From positions 124,001-188,000 of the forward strand of contig CAWKFA010000002.1 of NCBI GenBank assembly GCA_963848825.1: DNA of 64,000 bases. Direction: 5' to 3'. Made by a program: the position numbers and the translations under genes. The notes under the pieces are model-generated. The model worked only from the letters and a program-made list of their open reading frames with translations, did not search any database and was not told the origin of the DNA. Each line of letters begins with the position of its first letter. The stretch's first letter is position 1. Of the stretch, positions 50,007-60,656 are shown in pieces. This stretch comes from CAVVSQ01 sp963848825. Its GTDB lineage: Bacteria > Planctomycetota > Planctomycetia > Gemmatales > Gemmataceae.

Positions 50007-51501
50007 TTAGGCTGGCAAGGGCTTCCCCTTGGTTTCGGGGGCGAACCAAATGAGTACCAGGCCCACGAGATAAATGGTCGCCAGCAGCGCGTAGACTTGC
50101 CCGGAATCCGCGACCAGGTTCTTGAGGTTGACCATTTGCAAGACCCCAATCGCGGCAATGATACGGCCGAAGTTGAAACCAAAGCCCTGTCCCGAAGCCC
50201 GGATGCTCGTTGGAAAGAGTTCGGGAAGATACAAAGGTAGCCAACCATAAAAGGCTGCCGTGATCGCGCCGCCCAAAAACACGACGGGGAGAAACCACGC
50301 ATCCCCCGGCGTGGACGCGAGAAAAATCACCGGAATGATGATCATCGAACCGATGCACAAAAGACTATAGGTCAGGCGCCGGCCAAGCTTTTCGGCAACC
50401 AGGGCGGCGAGGATGGTGCCCACGATGGCACCCACGGAAGACCATATCAGCGAATCCGAACGCGCGGTCAGGATGGTTACGGGCAGTTTCTCGGCGACCT
50501 CGTCGGCCCAGGTCGGGATTTGTTGCACGGTGCCCCATGTTCCCAGGAGGGCCACACTGCTCAGGCAGGCTGCCAGGAGCATTATTTTGCGCGTGGCCCG
50601 CCATTGCAGCGGCGTACCTGGATCAGCGAGCGCGGCACGCTTGACATAAAGCATCACCGGATAAGTGTAGCCGACGGTGACCACCACCAGGCCGACCAGG
50701 GTGCCCAGCATCTGCACCGTGAAGGGAATGTCCGTGCGGGCCCAGAGGAAAACGATCCCGCAGGCGGCCATGCTGCCCAGCAGTACGGCGAACAAGGTCG
50801 CGGTTAGCCCAGTGCGAGGTGGCGCCACGTTCTCGCTCATGCTCCCAGCGCGACGATTCGGGCACGAATATACGAATGAAAAAGGTCAACAAGGCCGGCA
50901 GCGCCGCCAGCATCATTAAAATGCGCCACCCCGTATTCTCCTTGCCCATAAGGTAGGCGACCCAGGAATCGGAGATCCCCAGGGTGACCAGGAGCTCCTT
51001 GGTAGCGCTGACGGAGGAAGTTAGTCCCCGGCCCACCATGGCGACAAGCAAATAGCCCAGGTTGCCAGCGGCGCCAATCAGTCCCGCCAGAAAGGCCCGC
51101 GATCGGTCCGGCCAGATTTCATTGATAAGTGCCACGCCCAGCGACCACTCACCCCCCATGCCCAGCGCCGCCAGAAAACGCAACGCCCCGATTTGCCACG
51201 CATCCGTCGCGAATCCGCCCAGGCTGCTGACCAGCGCATACGTGAGCACGCTGAGCATCATGGACCTTACGCGGCCGATGCGGTCGCCCAGCCAACCGAA
51301 AAGCACTCCGCCCGTCGCGGCCCCGATGAGGAATAGGGCGGTGATGATCGCGACCCAGCTCGTCACGTCGCTGTTGGCAACGCCGAGGTCCTTGAGCGCT
51401 GGCCGGGCCACCAGGGGGAACAGGCCCATCTCCAGACCGTCGAAAAGCCAGCCCAGGAGCGCCGCCGTGAGCGCCATCCACTTACCGAAGTTCTTGCTCA
51501 T
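50007..51501 (-). CDS. MFS transporter, frameshifted
   Basis: About 497 aa, 12 membrane helices over two frames. Helices 1-6 from MSKNFGKWMALTAALLGWLF, with motif A GWLGDRIGRVRSM after helix 2. Near 50830 the frame shifts after SSRWEHER; the other frame gives the second half (TATLFAVLLGSMAACGIVFL, LVAEKLGRRLTYSLLC, PTSIRASGQGFGFNFGRI). Similar to sialic-acid/organic-acid symporters. Substrate unproven. Confidence 0.8.
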
Positions 51502-51666
51502 TGTCGCTACCTGGTGGTAAATACGTTCCGCCTGGGAGGCATAGTACTTTCCCCCAAGCGCCCAACTTGCCGCGGGCCACTTCGCAAAGTCAGCGTGACA
51601 TGAAGGCAGATTGTCGCTATGGTCCCGGCTCTTTCTTATTCGCCAAGTCTCGTGAGGGGTAGCCCC

Positions 51667-52218
51667 ATGCTTCGCGTGATGTGGTGCGCCGTGCCGTTGC
51701 TGCTTTGCGTAGCACTGGCCACGACGGGCTGCGCCAAGAAACGAATGGCCTTGCGCCCGCAGGAGGCGGCGGACACCTCCTGTGAACTATGTGCGGGCAT
51801 GCCAGCGCCGGAAATCGCCGGCGAAGATATCGACGGCATCCCTTTCAAGCTGAGTGACTATAAGGGGCGCGTGGTGCTTCTCGATTTTTGGGGCAACTGG
51901 TGACCCCCCTGCCGGGGCATGTACCCCTACGAGCGGTCGCTCGTGACGAAATATAAGGACAGGCCGTTTGTCATTCTCGGCGTCAACAGCGATACGGATC
52001 GGGAAGAGCTCAAAGTAGCCATCGTTCGCCAGGGCATTAGCTGGCGATCTTGGTGGGCCGGCGGCATCGATGGGGACATTCCACGGCTTTATCGCGTGCA
52101 GCGCTGGCCGACCCTTTATTTGATCGATGGGCACGGCACGATTCGCCACGCGCAACTCCATGGCCAGGCACTCGACGACGCGATCGAGACGCTGGTACGC
52201 GAGGTGGAAAAGGGCTAG
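51667..52218 (+). CDS. TlpA-like thioredoxin lipoprotein, probable selenoprotein (in-frame TGA at Sec79)
   Basis: 183 aa counting the TGA as Sec. GGGGTAG precedes ATG 51667. Lipobox ATTGC near residue 21; CELC at residues 39-42. The TlpA/AhpC-TSA start reads GRVVLLDFWGNW, then TGA (51901-51903), then PPCRGMYPYERSL, LGVNSDTDREEL and RWPTLYLIDGHGTIRHA (cis-Pro loop). Family members have WCxPC here, so TGA replaces the attacking Cys, giving U-P-P-C. Downstream (51929-51944) a six-base-pair hairpin acgagc-GGTC-gctcgt has a G-first loop 31 bases after TGA, within the known bacterial SECIS range. It probably reduces disulfides outside the cytoplasm. Confidence 0.82.
51929..51944 (+). promoter_or_regulatory. 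Candidate bacterial SECIS hairpin
   Basis: acgagc / gctcgt, perfect six-base stem, loop GGTC at 51935-51938. The loop equals that of the E. coli fdhF SECIS as I know it (GGUC). Distance from TGA to loop is 31 bases; accepted bacterial range is about 16-37. It lies inside the coding sequence, as usual in bacteria. Confidence 0.65.
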
Positions 52219-52320
52219 CAGCCCGTTGAAAAAGGGGTCAGACCCCTTCAATACGCTGCAAAACGTTGAAAACTCTATTGGCTTCAAGGGGGTCTGACCC
52301 CTTTTTCAACGGGCTGCTAG
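52216..52320. repeat. Hairpin repeat, copy 7 (full length, tagcagcccg arms)
   Basis: Arms tagcagcccgttgaaaaagg at 52216 and the exact complement ending cgggctgcta at 52320, with the core at both sides and the reverse-orientation centre (ttcaatacgctgcaaaacg). It provides the TAG stop (52216-52218) of the TlpA-like gene. Located between convergent genes. Confidence 0.9.
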
Positions 52321-52324
52321 GCCC

Positions 52325-53239
52325 TCAGGAAGCGGTTTTGAGGGTACCGATCATTTCGCTCACCGAGGCGGCGCCTGCCTCCGCGAGCACCTCGGGCAAC
52401 TTGTCACTGAGCCGCGCCGAGACGGTCGGGTCAAAAAAGTTGGCGGTGCCGATCTGCACGGCGCTGGCGCCGGCAACCAAAAACTCCATCACATCATCGA
52501 TCGTGGTGATGCCGCCGATGCCAATGATGGGGACCTTGACATGGCGCGCGACCTGCCAGACCAGGCGCAGGGCCAGGGGCTTGATGGCCGGCCCGCTCAA
52601 GCCACCGGTGATATTGCCGAGGATAGCGCGGCGGCGGCGCCAGTCGATGGCCATGCCGACAAACGTGTTGACGAGGGAAACTGCATCGGCCCCCGCGCTG
52701 GCGGCGGCCTCGGCGATGGGCACGATATTGGTCACGTTCGGCGTCAGCTTGGCGATCAGGGGCAAGGGACATACCGCACGCACGCTGGCGACGACACGGG
52801 CGGTGACGCGCGGATCGGTGGCGAAGTCAACGCCGCCGGACACATTGGGGCAGGAAAGATTCAGCTCGAGCGCCGCCAGGCCAGGCTCGGCGCCAATCGC
52901 CGCCGCCATTTCAACGAACTCCTCCTCGGTTTTGCCGGCGATATTGGCGATGATGGCGGTGGGAAGCGTGCGCAGGTAGGGCAGATGGTGAGCGATAAAG
53001 TGGTCGATGCCATCGTTGTCGAGGCCGATGGCGTTGAGCATGCCGGACGCTGTTTCCACGGTGCGCGGGGGCGGATTGCCGATCCGGGGCTGACGCGTTA
53101 CCGTCTTGGGAATGATGGCGCCGAGCCGGGTGAAATCGACGATCCCCGCCATTTCGCGGGCGTAGCCAAACGTGCCGGAAGCTACCAGAATGGGGTTCGC
53201 CAACCGCAATCGGCCCAGGGTGACGGACAGATCGACCAT
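52325..53239 (-). CDS. pyrD: Dihydroorotate dehydrogenase, class 1B type
   Basis: 304 aa, family length. N-terminal LANPILVASGTFGYAREMAG; substrate loop NAIGLDNDGID; catalytic Cys in ALELNLSCPNVSGG (class 1 uses Cys); FMN phosphate site PIIGIGGITTIDD and AVQIGTANFFDP. Oxidises dihydroorotate to orotate in pyrimidine synthesis. Class 1B normally needs the PyrK electron-transfer subunit, which is not in the window. Confidence 0.93.
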   Translation of the reverse strand: MVDLSVTLGRLRLANPILVASGTFGYAREMAGIVDFTRLGAIIPKTVTRQPRIGNPPPRTVETASGMLNAIGLDNDGIDHFIAHHLPYLRTLPTAIIANIAGKTEEEFVEMAAAIGAEPGLAALELNLSCPNVSGGVDFATDPRVTARVVASVRAVCPLPLIAKLTPNVTNIVPIAEAAASAGADAVSLVNTFVGMAIDWRRRRAILGNITGGLSGPAIKPLALRLVWQVARHVKVPIIGIGGITTIDDVMEFLVAGASAVQIGTANFFDPTVSARLSDKLPEVLAEAGAASVSEMIGTLKTAS

Positions 53240-53259
53240 AAATAGAAGTTAGCGGGAGG

Positions 53260-55167
53260 CTACTCCTCCAGATAGGTGTAGCCGTCGAGGCCGACTTCGT
53301 AGAAGTGCAAAAGTTGCTTCGATTCGTTGAGGGTTATTTTGCCCGCGCGGACGGCACGCTCCACATCTTTACGCAGGCGGGCAATCAATTCGTCGCCATC
53401 ATATTGCACATAGGAGAGGACCTCGCGAACGGTGTCTCCCTTGACGACGCTGTCGAGATTGACGGCCCCGTTTTCGTCGATGGTCACATGCACGGCATTA
53501 GTGTCGCCGAAGAGGTTGTGGAGATCGCCGAGAATTTCTTGGTACGCCCCCAGCAAGAAAGCGCCGAGGTAGTAAGGCTGACCGGCGGTAAAGGGATGTA
53601 ATTCCAGCGTGGAGCGAACGTCGCGCAGGTCGATGAACTGGTCGATCTTGCCGTCCGAGTCGCAGGTGATGTCCCCCAAAACCGCCCGGCGCGTGGCGCT
53701 TCATCGAGGCGATGAATCGGCATGACGGGGAAGAGTTGGTGGACGGCCCAGCTATCCGGCATCGACTGGAAGACCGAGAAGTTGCAGAAATAGGTGTCCG
53801 AAAGCAGCGCCGCCAGCCCTTCCAACTCCTCCGGGATGAAGTCGAGGCCGCGCACCATTTTCAGGATCTTGTTGCAGACTGCCCAGAAGAGCCGTTCGGT
53901 GAGCGCTCGCAATTCGATGGTCAAGCCACCCAGGTTGAACAGGTTCAGGGCTTCTTCCATGGCCTGGTGAGCGTCGTGATACCCTTCAAGCAGGTTCTTT
54001 TTGGAGAGGTCGCGGTGGATGCCGAAGAGGTCGGACACTTGCTGGGGCGCATCGGGGGGAATTTCGGCGGGCACCTCATAGCTATCGAAGTTGGAAACGC
54101 CCAGGACGTCGAACACCAGCATGCTATGATAGGCCACCACGGCCCGGCCTGATTCGGAAATAATCGTCGGGTGCGGGACGCCGCATTCCTCGCAGACGCT
54201 CTTGATGCGAAAAACAACGTCGTTGGCATATTCTTGCAAGGTGTAGTTTACCGACGATTCAAAGTCGGTCTGCGAGCCGTCGTAATCCACGCCGAGCCCG
54301 CCGCCAACGTCCAGGAACTTGACGCCGGCACCGACGCGATGCAACTCGACGTAAACGCGCGCGGCTTCCGTGAGGGCGTTCTTGATGCTGCGGATGTTCG
54401 TGATCTGGCTGCCCAGGTGGAAGTGGACTAATTGCAGACAATCGGCCATGCCACGCTGCTTCAGATACTCGAAGGCGTCGAGGGCTTCGGTGAACGTCAG
54501 CCCGAACTTCGACCGGAAGCCCGCGCTGTCAGCGCCAGCGACCGGCGCCCTGCGCGGCCAGCTTGACCCGGATACCAATCACCGGCCGGACGCCTAACTC
54601 CTCCGCGTGCCGGACGATGGTTTCCAGTTCCGTGAATTTCTCCACCACCGGGATGACCTGCTTGCCCATTTTTCTGGCCAGCGCAGTCATCTTGATGAAT
54701 TCGTCGTCCTTGAAGCCATTGCAAATGATCGGGGTATCTTCCCCATTGGTGAGCGCCAGTACTGCGAGCAGCTCCGGCTTGGAGCCCGCTTCCAGGCCGA
54801 AATGGTAAGGTTTGCCAAAATCGAGGATTTCTTCGACGACATGCCGCTGCTGATTCACCTTGATGGGGTAAACGCAGCAATATTGACCTTGATAATTGTA
54901 TTCGGTGATGGCGGTCTTGAAGGCTTCGTAGATCTCGCCGACGCGATGGCGCAGGATGTCGGTGAAGCGAAGCAAAATCGGCAACTGGATGCCCCGCTCT
55001 TGAAGCTGATCCACCAAATCTTTCAGGTCGATCGCCTGCTCGGGGCGTTTATTGGGGTGAACGGCCACGTGGCCCCGTTCATTGATGCCGAAATAGCCCT
55101 TACCCCAATGCCGAACCTCGTAGGTCTCAATGGCGTCCTGAATTTTCCATGCATCCATTAAATCCAT
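53260..55167 (-). CDS. speA: Biosynthetic arginine decarboxylase SpeA, frameshifted
   Basis: About 635 aa. PLP lysine region YCCVYPIKVNQQRHVVEE near residue 105; VHFHLGSQITNIR; FLDVGGGLGVDYDGSQ (PLP phosphate site); PTIISESGRAVVAYHSMLVF; C-terminal QPYYLGAFLLGAYQEILGDL then HNLFGDTNAVHV. Shifts near 54535 and 53690 split it into three frames. Makes agmatine for polyamines. ATG 55167 (or 55158) chosen; upstream frame to 55263 is unsupported. Housekeeping status argues for sequencing error. Confidence 0.92.
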
Positions 55168-55390
55168 CAAAAGCGGGCCTCGTCGCGGGAAGGAAAGGAT
55201 TGAGACAACCGAGCTACTAGCTCTGGGGGAAGCAAGATGAAACCATAGACACCGGCAAAGCACCTCGTTCCATCATTAGTATGCGTGGGCGAACCTCCGT
55301 CAAGGATAAATCCGGTCAGCCCCTTGATGGAGCGTGGTTGAAAAAGGTATAAAGGAGTGCGGCGCGACACGGCACGGGGAGATTTCGGCT

Positions 55391-56077
55391 ATGGCGAGTC
55401 CTTTCCCAGGCATGGACCCCTACTTGGAAGATGCCAGGTTGTGGCCCGGCTTTCAGGAGCAACTGGTCCACAGCCTGTACCAGGTTTTGTTGCCCGGCCT
55501 CATGGACAAGTACCGCGCCCGCGTCGCCAAGCGCTTTTATGTCAACGAACAGGTCCTCTTCACCTCCGTGATTCGCGAGGACCATCACGAACAGTACATC
55601 GAAATCCGCGACCGCAAGGACGGCAAGCTCATCACCCTCCTGGACGTCGTCAGCCCGGCCAATAAAGCCACTGCCGCCGGTCGCGCCGCCTATCTCGATA
55701 AACGTCTGGAGGGGAAAAACTGCAAGGGTAATCTCGTCGAGATCGACCTGGTCATGCAGGGACGGCCGCTGCTCGATTACTCGCGCGAGGGGCTGCCGGA
55801 CTGGGACTATGCCGTCACCGTAACCCGGTCGACCCAGCCGGATCGGTACGAAATCTTCACTGCCACCCTGGAGAAACGGCTCCCGCGCTTTCGGTTGCCG
55901 CTGGCGGCGGATGATCGCGATACCGTGGTCGATTTGCAGGTCGCATTCAACCGTGCTTTTGATCAGGGCTCTTTCGCTGACATGATCGATTATCGCAAAG
56001 ATCCCGCGACCAGCCTCTCGGAAAGCAACCGCGCCTGGCTAGACGCCAGAATGCGCGAATTGAAGCTACGCTCCTGA
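55391..56077 (+). CDS. DUF4058 protein
   Basis: 228 aa. Begins MASPFPGMDPYLEDARLWPG, the conserved DUF4058 start, with YIEIRDRKDGKLITLLDVVS and SPANKATAAGRAAYLDKR, and KGNLVEIDLVMQGRPLLDYS (a PD-(D/E)xK-like arrangement has been suggested by the D..ExD...K order, my inference). Common in planctomycetes and cyanobacteria; role unknown. Earlier in-frame ATG at 55334 is not supported. Confidence 0.85.
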   Translation: MASPFPGMDPYLEDARLWPGFQEQLVHSLYQVLLPGLMDKYRARVAKRFYVNEQVLFTSVIREDHHEQYIEIRDRKDGKLITLLDVVSPANKATAAGRAAYLDKRLEGKNCKGNLVEIDLVMQGRPLLDYSREGLPDWDYAVTVTRSTQPDRYEIFTATLEKRLPRFRLPLAADDRDTVVDLQVAFNRAFDQGSFADMIDYRKDPATSLSESNRAWLDARMRELKLRS

Positions 56078-57147
56078 ATCGCGCTGCTCATGGCGTTCCC
56101 GCGCTTTCGTCTTATAACGCAGTTTTCGCAACATTTCGTCCATGTCCCTGGGCAGCTTGGCGCGCCAGCTCACGCGTTGGCCCGTTTCCGGGTGATCGAA
56201 ACTGAGATAGGTCGCGTGCAAGAGCGGCCGCTGTGCGCCACTGGCGTCCGCCGCGGGCTTGCCGTTGAGGGGACGGTCGTAAACACGCTCGCCACATAGA
56301 GGGGTCCCGGCCTCGCCGAGATGAATGCGCACCTGGTGGGTGCGCCCGGTTTCCAGACGGCAGGCCACCAGCGTAAACGCGCCCAGCTTCTCCAGCACGC
56401 GAATGTTCGTGACGGCTCTTTGACCTTCCTCCGAGTTCCCGGTGCCGCGCCTGCCATCGCCACGATCACGCACCAGCAAGCTTTCGATTCGCCCCGCCTT
56501 GGCCCGGCCACGCACGAGGGCCACATATTCACGATCGATGGTGTGCTGCGCGAAACTGCAGGCCCAGATTGGTTTCAGCGGGCCCGGTGCGTGCCAGCAC
56601 CACCAGGCCGCTAGTCTCTTTATCGAGGCGGTGGACGGCGCGGAGCCTGCCGGCACGGTCGTTCGCCGACAAAACCCCAGGAAGCAGATCAACCAGCGTG
56701 GGCGGCAGGAATCTTTGCCGCGTTTGCCGAGTTCTTCTCGTTCCGACGCGTGACGCACGGTCGTGAGCCCCGCTGGCTTGTTTATTACCAGTATGTGCGC
56801 GTCCAGAAAGCGTATATGAATCTCGCCTAACAGGGGATTTACTTCACGGCGGGCGCGCTCGGCCCCGGCCGTTTTCTTGCCGTCGCCACGCGCTGGCGCT
56901 TGTCCGGGTTGATTCGCTGGCTTACTTCCTTGACCGGTTTCTTGACGTCGGCCACCGTGACCTCAAGACGCTGTCCGGCGCGCACCCGCCGGCCAGGCAC
57001 CTGGCACGGGTGGCCGGCTAAACGAACCTTGCCCTGGCGCAGGTACTGGATTACGGCCGCGCGCGCGACACGTAGCGTGCTCTCCAACACGTCGGCCACG
57101 AGCTGGCCCGCCTGGTTGCGCTGAATCACAATAGTTCGCACCGCCAT
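56066..57147 (-). CDS. S4-domain RluA/RluD-family pseudouridine synthase, frameshifted
   Basis: Probably one gene of about 360 aa. GGAG precedes ATG 57147. The S4 domain (residues 1-65) includes VAADVLE-type helices and RAAVIQYLRQGKVRLAG. A basic linker follows, then after a shift near 56838 VNPLLGEIHIRFLDAHILVI and NKPAGLTTVRH. Other shifts lie near 56715 and 56560. The catalytic Asp is in GRLRAVHRLDKETSGLVVLA; the C-terminal part LVACRLETGRTHQVRIHLGE is typical. Modifies uridines in rRNA or tRNA. The S4 part could be a separate gene ending at 56839. Confidence 0.78.
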
Positions 57148-57272
57148 GAAGTCTCCGGAAAAGGACAATCTCCTATCTTGTTATACGTTAATCTGGGCGT
57201 GTTAGGCACGCGCCGGGGCGATGTAAGCCTTGAAACTATCCCGCCAACCGTCTTGTTGGTTCGAACAGCGAT

Positions 57273-58043
57273 TTGGGCGGGACTAGACCCAGAGCCGCTG
57301 AAGGATGGCCTATTTCCGGAGCACCCTGCTTGCTTGCCCGCGCCGATCTTTATCCTTTGCCTGGCTTTCACGATCCGGTCAGTGCGCTTACCCACCTGAT
57401 CGGGGCGGTCGTTTTTCTCTTTCTGGGCACGGCCATGCTGCGGCGGCAATGGGGCCACTGGCAGCGTGTCTGCTTTCTTGGTGTTTATGTTTTTTCGTGC
57501 GTTTTCCTGCTGTCGATGAGCGCGGTGTATCACATGATGCAGGCGGGAGGCACGGCGCGCACCGTCATGGAACGGCTGGACCATAGCGCCATCTTCGTGT
57601 TGATTGCCGGGACCTTCACGCCTGCCCATGGCTTGCTCTTCCGCGGCGTGTGGCGGTGGGAGTTTCTCCTGCTTATCTGGTCCGCCGCCATCGCCGGAAT
57701 CACCTTGAAGGCCGTTTACTTCACCAGCTTTCCCGAATGGCTGGGTTTGTCCATTTACCTGAGCCTGGGCTGGCTGGGCATTTTGTCAGCCCTCAAGTTG
57801 TGGCGACGTTTTGGCTTTGCTTTTGTCCGCCCCCTGATACTCGGCGGCATCGCCTATTCGATCGGCGCCGTCATGGAATATATGCAATGGTTCGTCCTGA
57901 TTCCGCATGTCGTTGAATATCACGAGGTTTTCCACATCATGGTGCTGGTCGGCGCCGGCTTTCACTTTCGTTTCGTGCGCCAGTTCGAATGCGGACCGAA
58001 CTTTCAAGCAGGTTTAGCGTGCCGGAGCCCCTTGGCTGGATAA
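57273..58043 (+). CDS. Hemolysin III (PAQR-like) membrane protein
   Basis: Up to 256 aa; N-terminus uncertain. The conserved core reads FHDPVSALTHLIGAVVFLFL, MSAVYHMMQAGGTARTVMER, LDHSAIFVLIAGTFTPAHGL and YHEVFHIMVLVGAGFHFRFV, matching the His/Asp/Ser metal site of the hemolysin III/adiponectin receptor family with seven helices. The open frame starts with TTG at 57273; the first 30 codons look noncoding and no ribosome site is seen, so a start near 57330 or a shift is possible. Confidence 0.75.
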   Translation: MGGTRPRAAEGWPISGAPCLLARADLYPLPGFHDPVSALTHLIGAVVFLFLGTAMLRRQWGHWQRVCFLGVYVFSCVFLLSMSAVYHMMQAGGTARTVMERLDHSAIFVLIAGTFTPAHGLLFRGVWRWEFLLLIWSAAIAGITLKAVYFTSFPEWLGLSIYLSLGWLGILSALKLWRRFGFAFVRPLILGGIAYSIGAVMEYMQWFVLIPHVVEYHEVFHIMVLVGAGFHFRFVRQFECGPNFQAGLACRSPLAG

Positions 58044-58169
58044 TGGGGTTTTCGCCCCTGTTTCAGCGCGGCAAAATCGGAGAAGTACGCCTCGCCGTTG
58101 CCCTTGACACTCCCCGCCTGTTATGCCAGAAGTGCGGAGTCAAATCCCCGGTCCCGCAAGGTAGGGAAC

Positions 58170-60617
58170 ATGAAGAGGGCAAATGCGGAAGGAACCCGTG
58201 GGCTGCGCGGACAGGTTGGCCGTGCCAGTCGATCGCCCGGCCAGCTCTGGCAAGTGCCCGCTTTTTTTCTGGGGTTGCTCGCCTTTATCGCCACGTTTGT
58301 CACAGCTCCGTCACGGCGCGATAACTCCGCGGCGGACTTCCAGGCTGAAGTGACCAGCTTGCGCCGTGGGCTTGATCCGGACCAGGAAAAGCCGGCGGTG
58401 CTGGTTGCCCAGGCGGAAAACCTGTTGGCCCGCCTGCCGCAGTTTAAACGCCGGGCCGGTGAAATTCACTTTCTCGCGGGTAGCGCCTATTTTCGTCAGT
58501 CGGCGCAGTGCAGCCCGGACACCCTCGAAAGCAATCAGAAGAAAGCCATCAGCCACTTCGAGGAGGCGCTGGCACTGGGCCCCCCTCCGGCCGACATGAT
58601 GGCCCTGCAGTATCGGCTGGGATTCACGCTTTATCGCCAGGGTAGAGACCAAAAGCGGGCCATCGAATTGATGGCTGCCTCGGTCGACAAGGGGTCCGAC
58701 CGGCCCGCGCAGGCCTATGGTCTCCTGGTACAGGCCTATCTCGCGCTCCCCAAACCCAATGTCGAGGCCGCACTCGATAAGAACCTGAAGCAACTGGAGT
58801 TGACCGATGTGCGCAACGTCGAGGAGATGGCCCTTGCCAGGCTCAAGCGGGGCGAGTTGCTCCTGCGCAAGGAAGATCGCGGTGAAGCGTTCAAGGAGCT
58901 AAAGCGCATCGGCAAAGGCGCTCCGCGCGAACTGCGCCTCAAGGCCCGGTTGCTCCAGACTGGCATTTGCGAGGAGGAAGGACAATGGAACACCGCCGTT
59001 GAACTTTGGAAGGAGCTCCTGCCCGACGCTCAAACAATACAGGGGGGCAAGGCCCGCGTCCTTTATGCGCTTGGCCTGGCCTATCGCAGAAGTGAGCCGC
59101 CTCAGCTCGAGCAAGCCACTAATTGCTGGCGCGAAGCTTTTGAACTCGGCGGCAATGAAGGAGAAGCCGCCGGCATGCGCCTGGGCGAGATGGTGCTCTA
59201 TGGCCCCAAGACGGATGTTGCCGAGGCGCTCAAGATCTGGGCCAAGGTGCTGGAGAGCGTACGGACTCCGAACGATTACAAAATCCTGGCTCTCGATATC
59301 AGCCAGGCCCGGGAGGTTCTGGATCACGCCTGTTTGTTCCTGCTGGAGAATCAGCAATATCAGGCGACCCGCTCCATTGCCGAGGTGTTCAAAAAGATCG
59401 ATCATGCGGGCGTGGCGGATGAGCGTCTCGCCCAGGCCGCCGAAGGCATGGCGTGGGAACTGCAAAAGGAAGCCAAACGGCTCGGCCCCCTCGAAGCCGG
59501 CCCCAAGTTTGAAGAGGTGCGGGTGCAGTTTCATCGCGCGGCCGTGGCGTTTGAAGAGGCAGCCGCCGCGCGGGCGGAAGAAGGACAGGCAGCCGTCTAC
59601 TGGCGCAGTGCCCAATGTTTCCTGGCGGCGAAAGACCCGCAGAGTGCGGCGCCTATCTTGAACAAGTTTCTCAAGCTCGAAAAGAATGAGGGCCGGCTGG
59701 CGGAAGGCTGGCTGGTGCTGGCGGAGACCTTTCAAGCGCTCGGCAACAAGGAGAACGCGCAGGGCGCTTATTTCAAATGCATCGAAATTCCAGCGACGCC
59801 GTTTGCCGCCCGGGCGCGCTATCAGCTTGCCATGGAAGAGATGGCCAACAAGAACTACAGTCGCGCTCGTCATCCTGCAGCAAAACCTGACCAATGTCGG
59901 CCCGCTGCAGGACCGGGAAGCCCACGAGAAGTCCATCTTCAAATATGCTGAGCTCCATTTTTTGAGCGAAGATTTCGATAAGGCGGCCCTCTATTACAAG
60001 GAGGCCTGCCAGCTCTACCGTCTGAACCCCGGCGTCCTGACCGCGCCGATCAACTCGCCCTCTGCTACCGGAAGCTCGCCGAGCAAGCCGAACGCAAGAT
60101 GCAAGCAGCGAAAGAGGAGACGTCGCGGGCTCATTTTCAGGCGGAACGCCGGACTTGGCTCGAGCAGGGCGCCCTCGCTTATGAATCGCTGGCCGACGAC
60201 CTCGAGCACCGCCAGCGCCAAAACGCCCTCGCGCCCAAGGAGCTTGGCCTTTTACGGGACGCCCTCTTTGGCACGGCCGACATGCGTTTCGCCATGAATG
60301 ATTTTGCCGAAGCGTTGCGACGCTACGAGGGCATTCAGGACCGCTATCGCAAGCACGTGGAGGGCCTGATCGCCTGCCAGCGCATCTGGAAGTGTGTGGC
60401 GCTGATGGATGATACCCAGGAACAGCGCCGCCGTGTCCGCACTGCGACCGAGGAAGCGCTCAAGAAGTTCAAGGTCGATCTGGACGCCATGCCCCCCGAC
60501 AGCGAGGCGTTTAAGGGTGCCCACGGCGTGTACACCAAAGAAAACTGGCAAACCTGGCTCAACTGGGTCGAAAACCAGTTTAATCGTCCCGCTTCACCGC
60601 CGGTGCCAGGCGTCTAG
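58170..60617 (+). CDS. Membrane-anchored TPR protein, frameshifted
   Basis: About 815 aa. GTAGGGAAC precedes ATG 58170. One N-terminal membrane helix (VPAFFLGLLAFIATFVTA), then many TPR-like units (YFRQSAQCSPDTLESNQKKA, ALALGPPPADMMALQYRLGF). Shifts lie near 59865 and 60050; the last frame ends WVENQFNRPASPPVPGV at 60617. Extracytoplasmic scaffold, partner unknown. Confidence 0.72.
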
Positions 60618-60656
60618 CGCCGGATTCAATCCGTGTTGCCACGGGACCTCGGCTTG

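Noticed and set aside
51667..51903. Truncated thioredoxin ending at the TGA
   Set aside because: The frame continues with the rest of the thioredoxin fold and the TGA falls exactly on a catalytic Cys; a selenocysteine reading is better supported.
513..52320. CRISPR array
   Set aside because: The repeats are far apart, palindromic and variable in arms; no regular spacers or cas genes.
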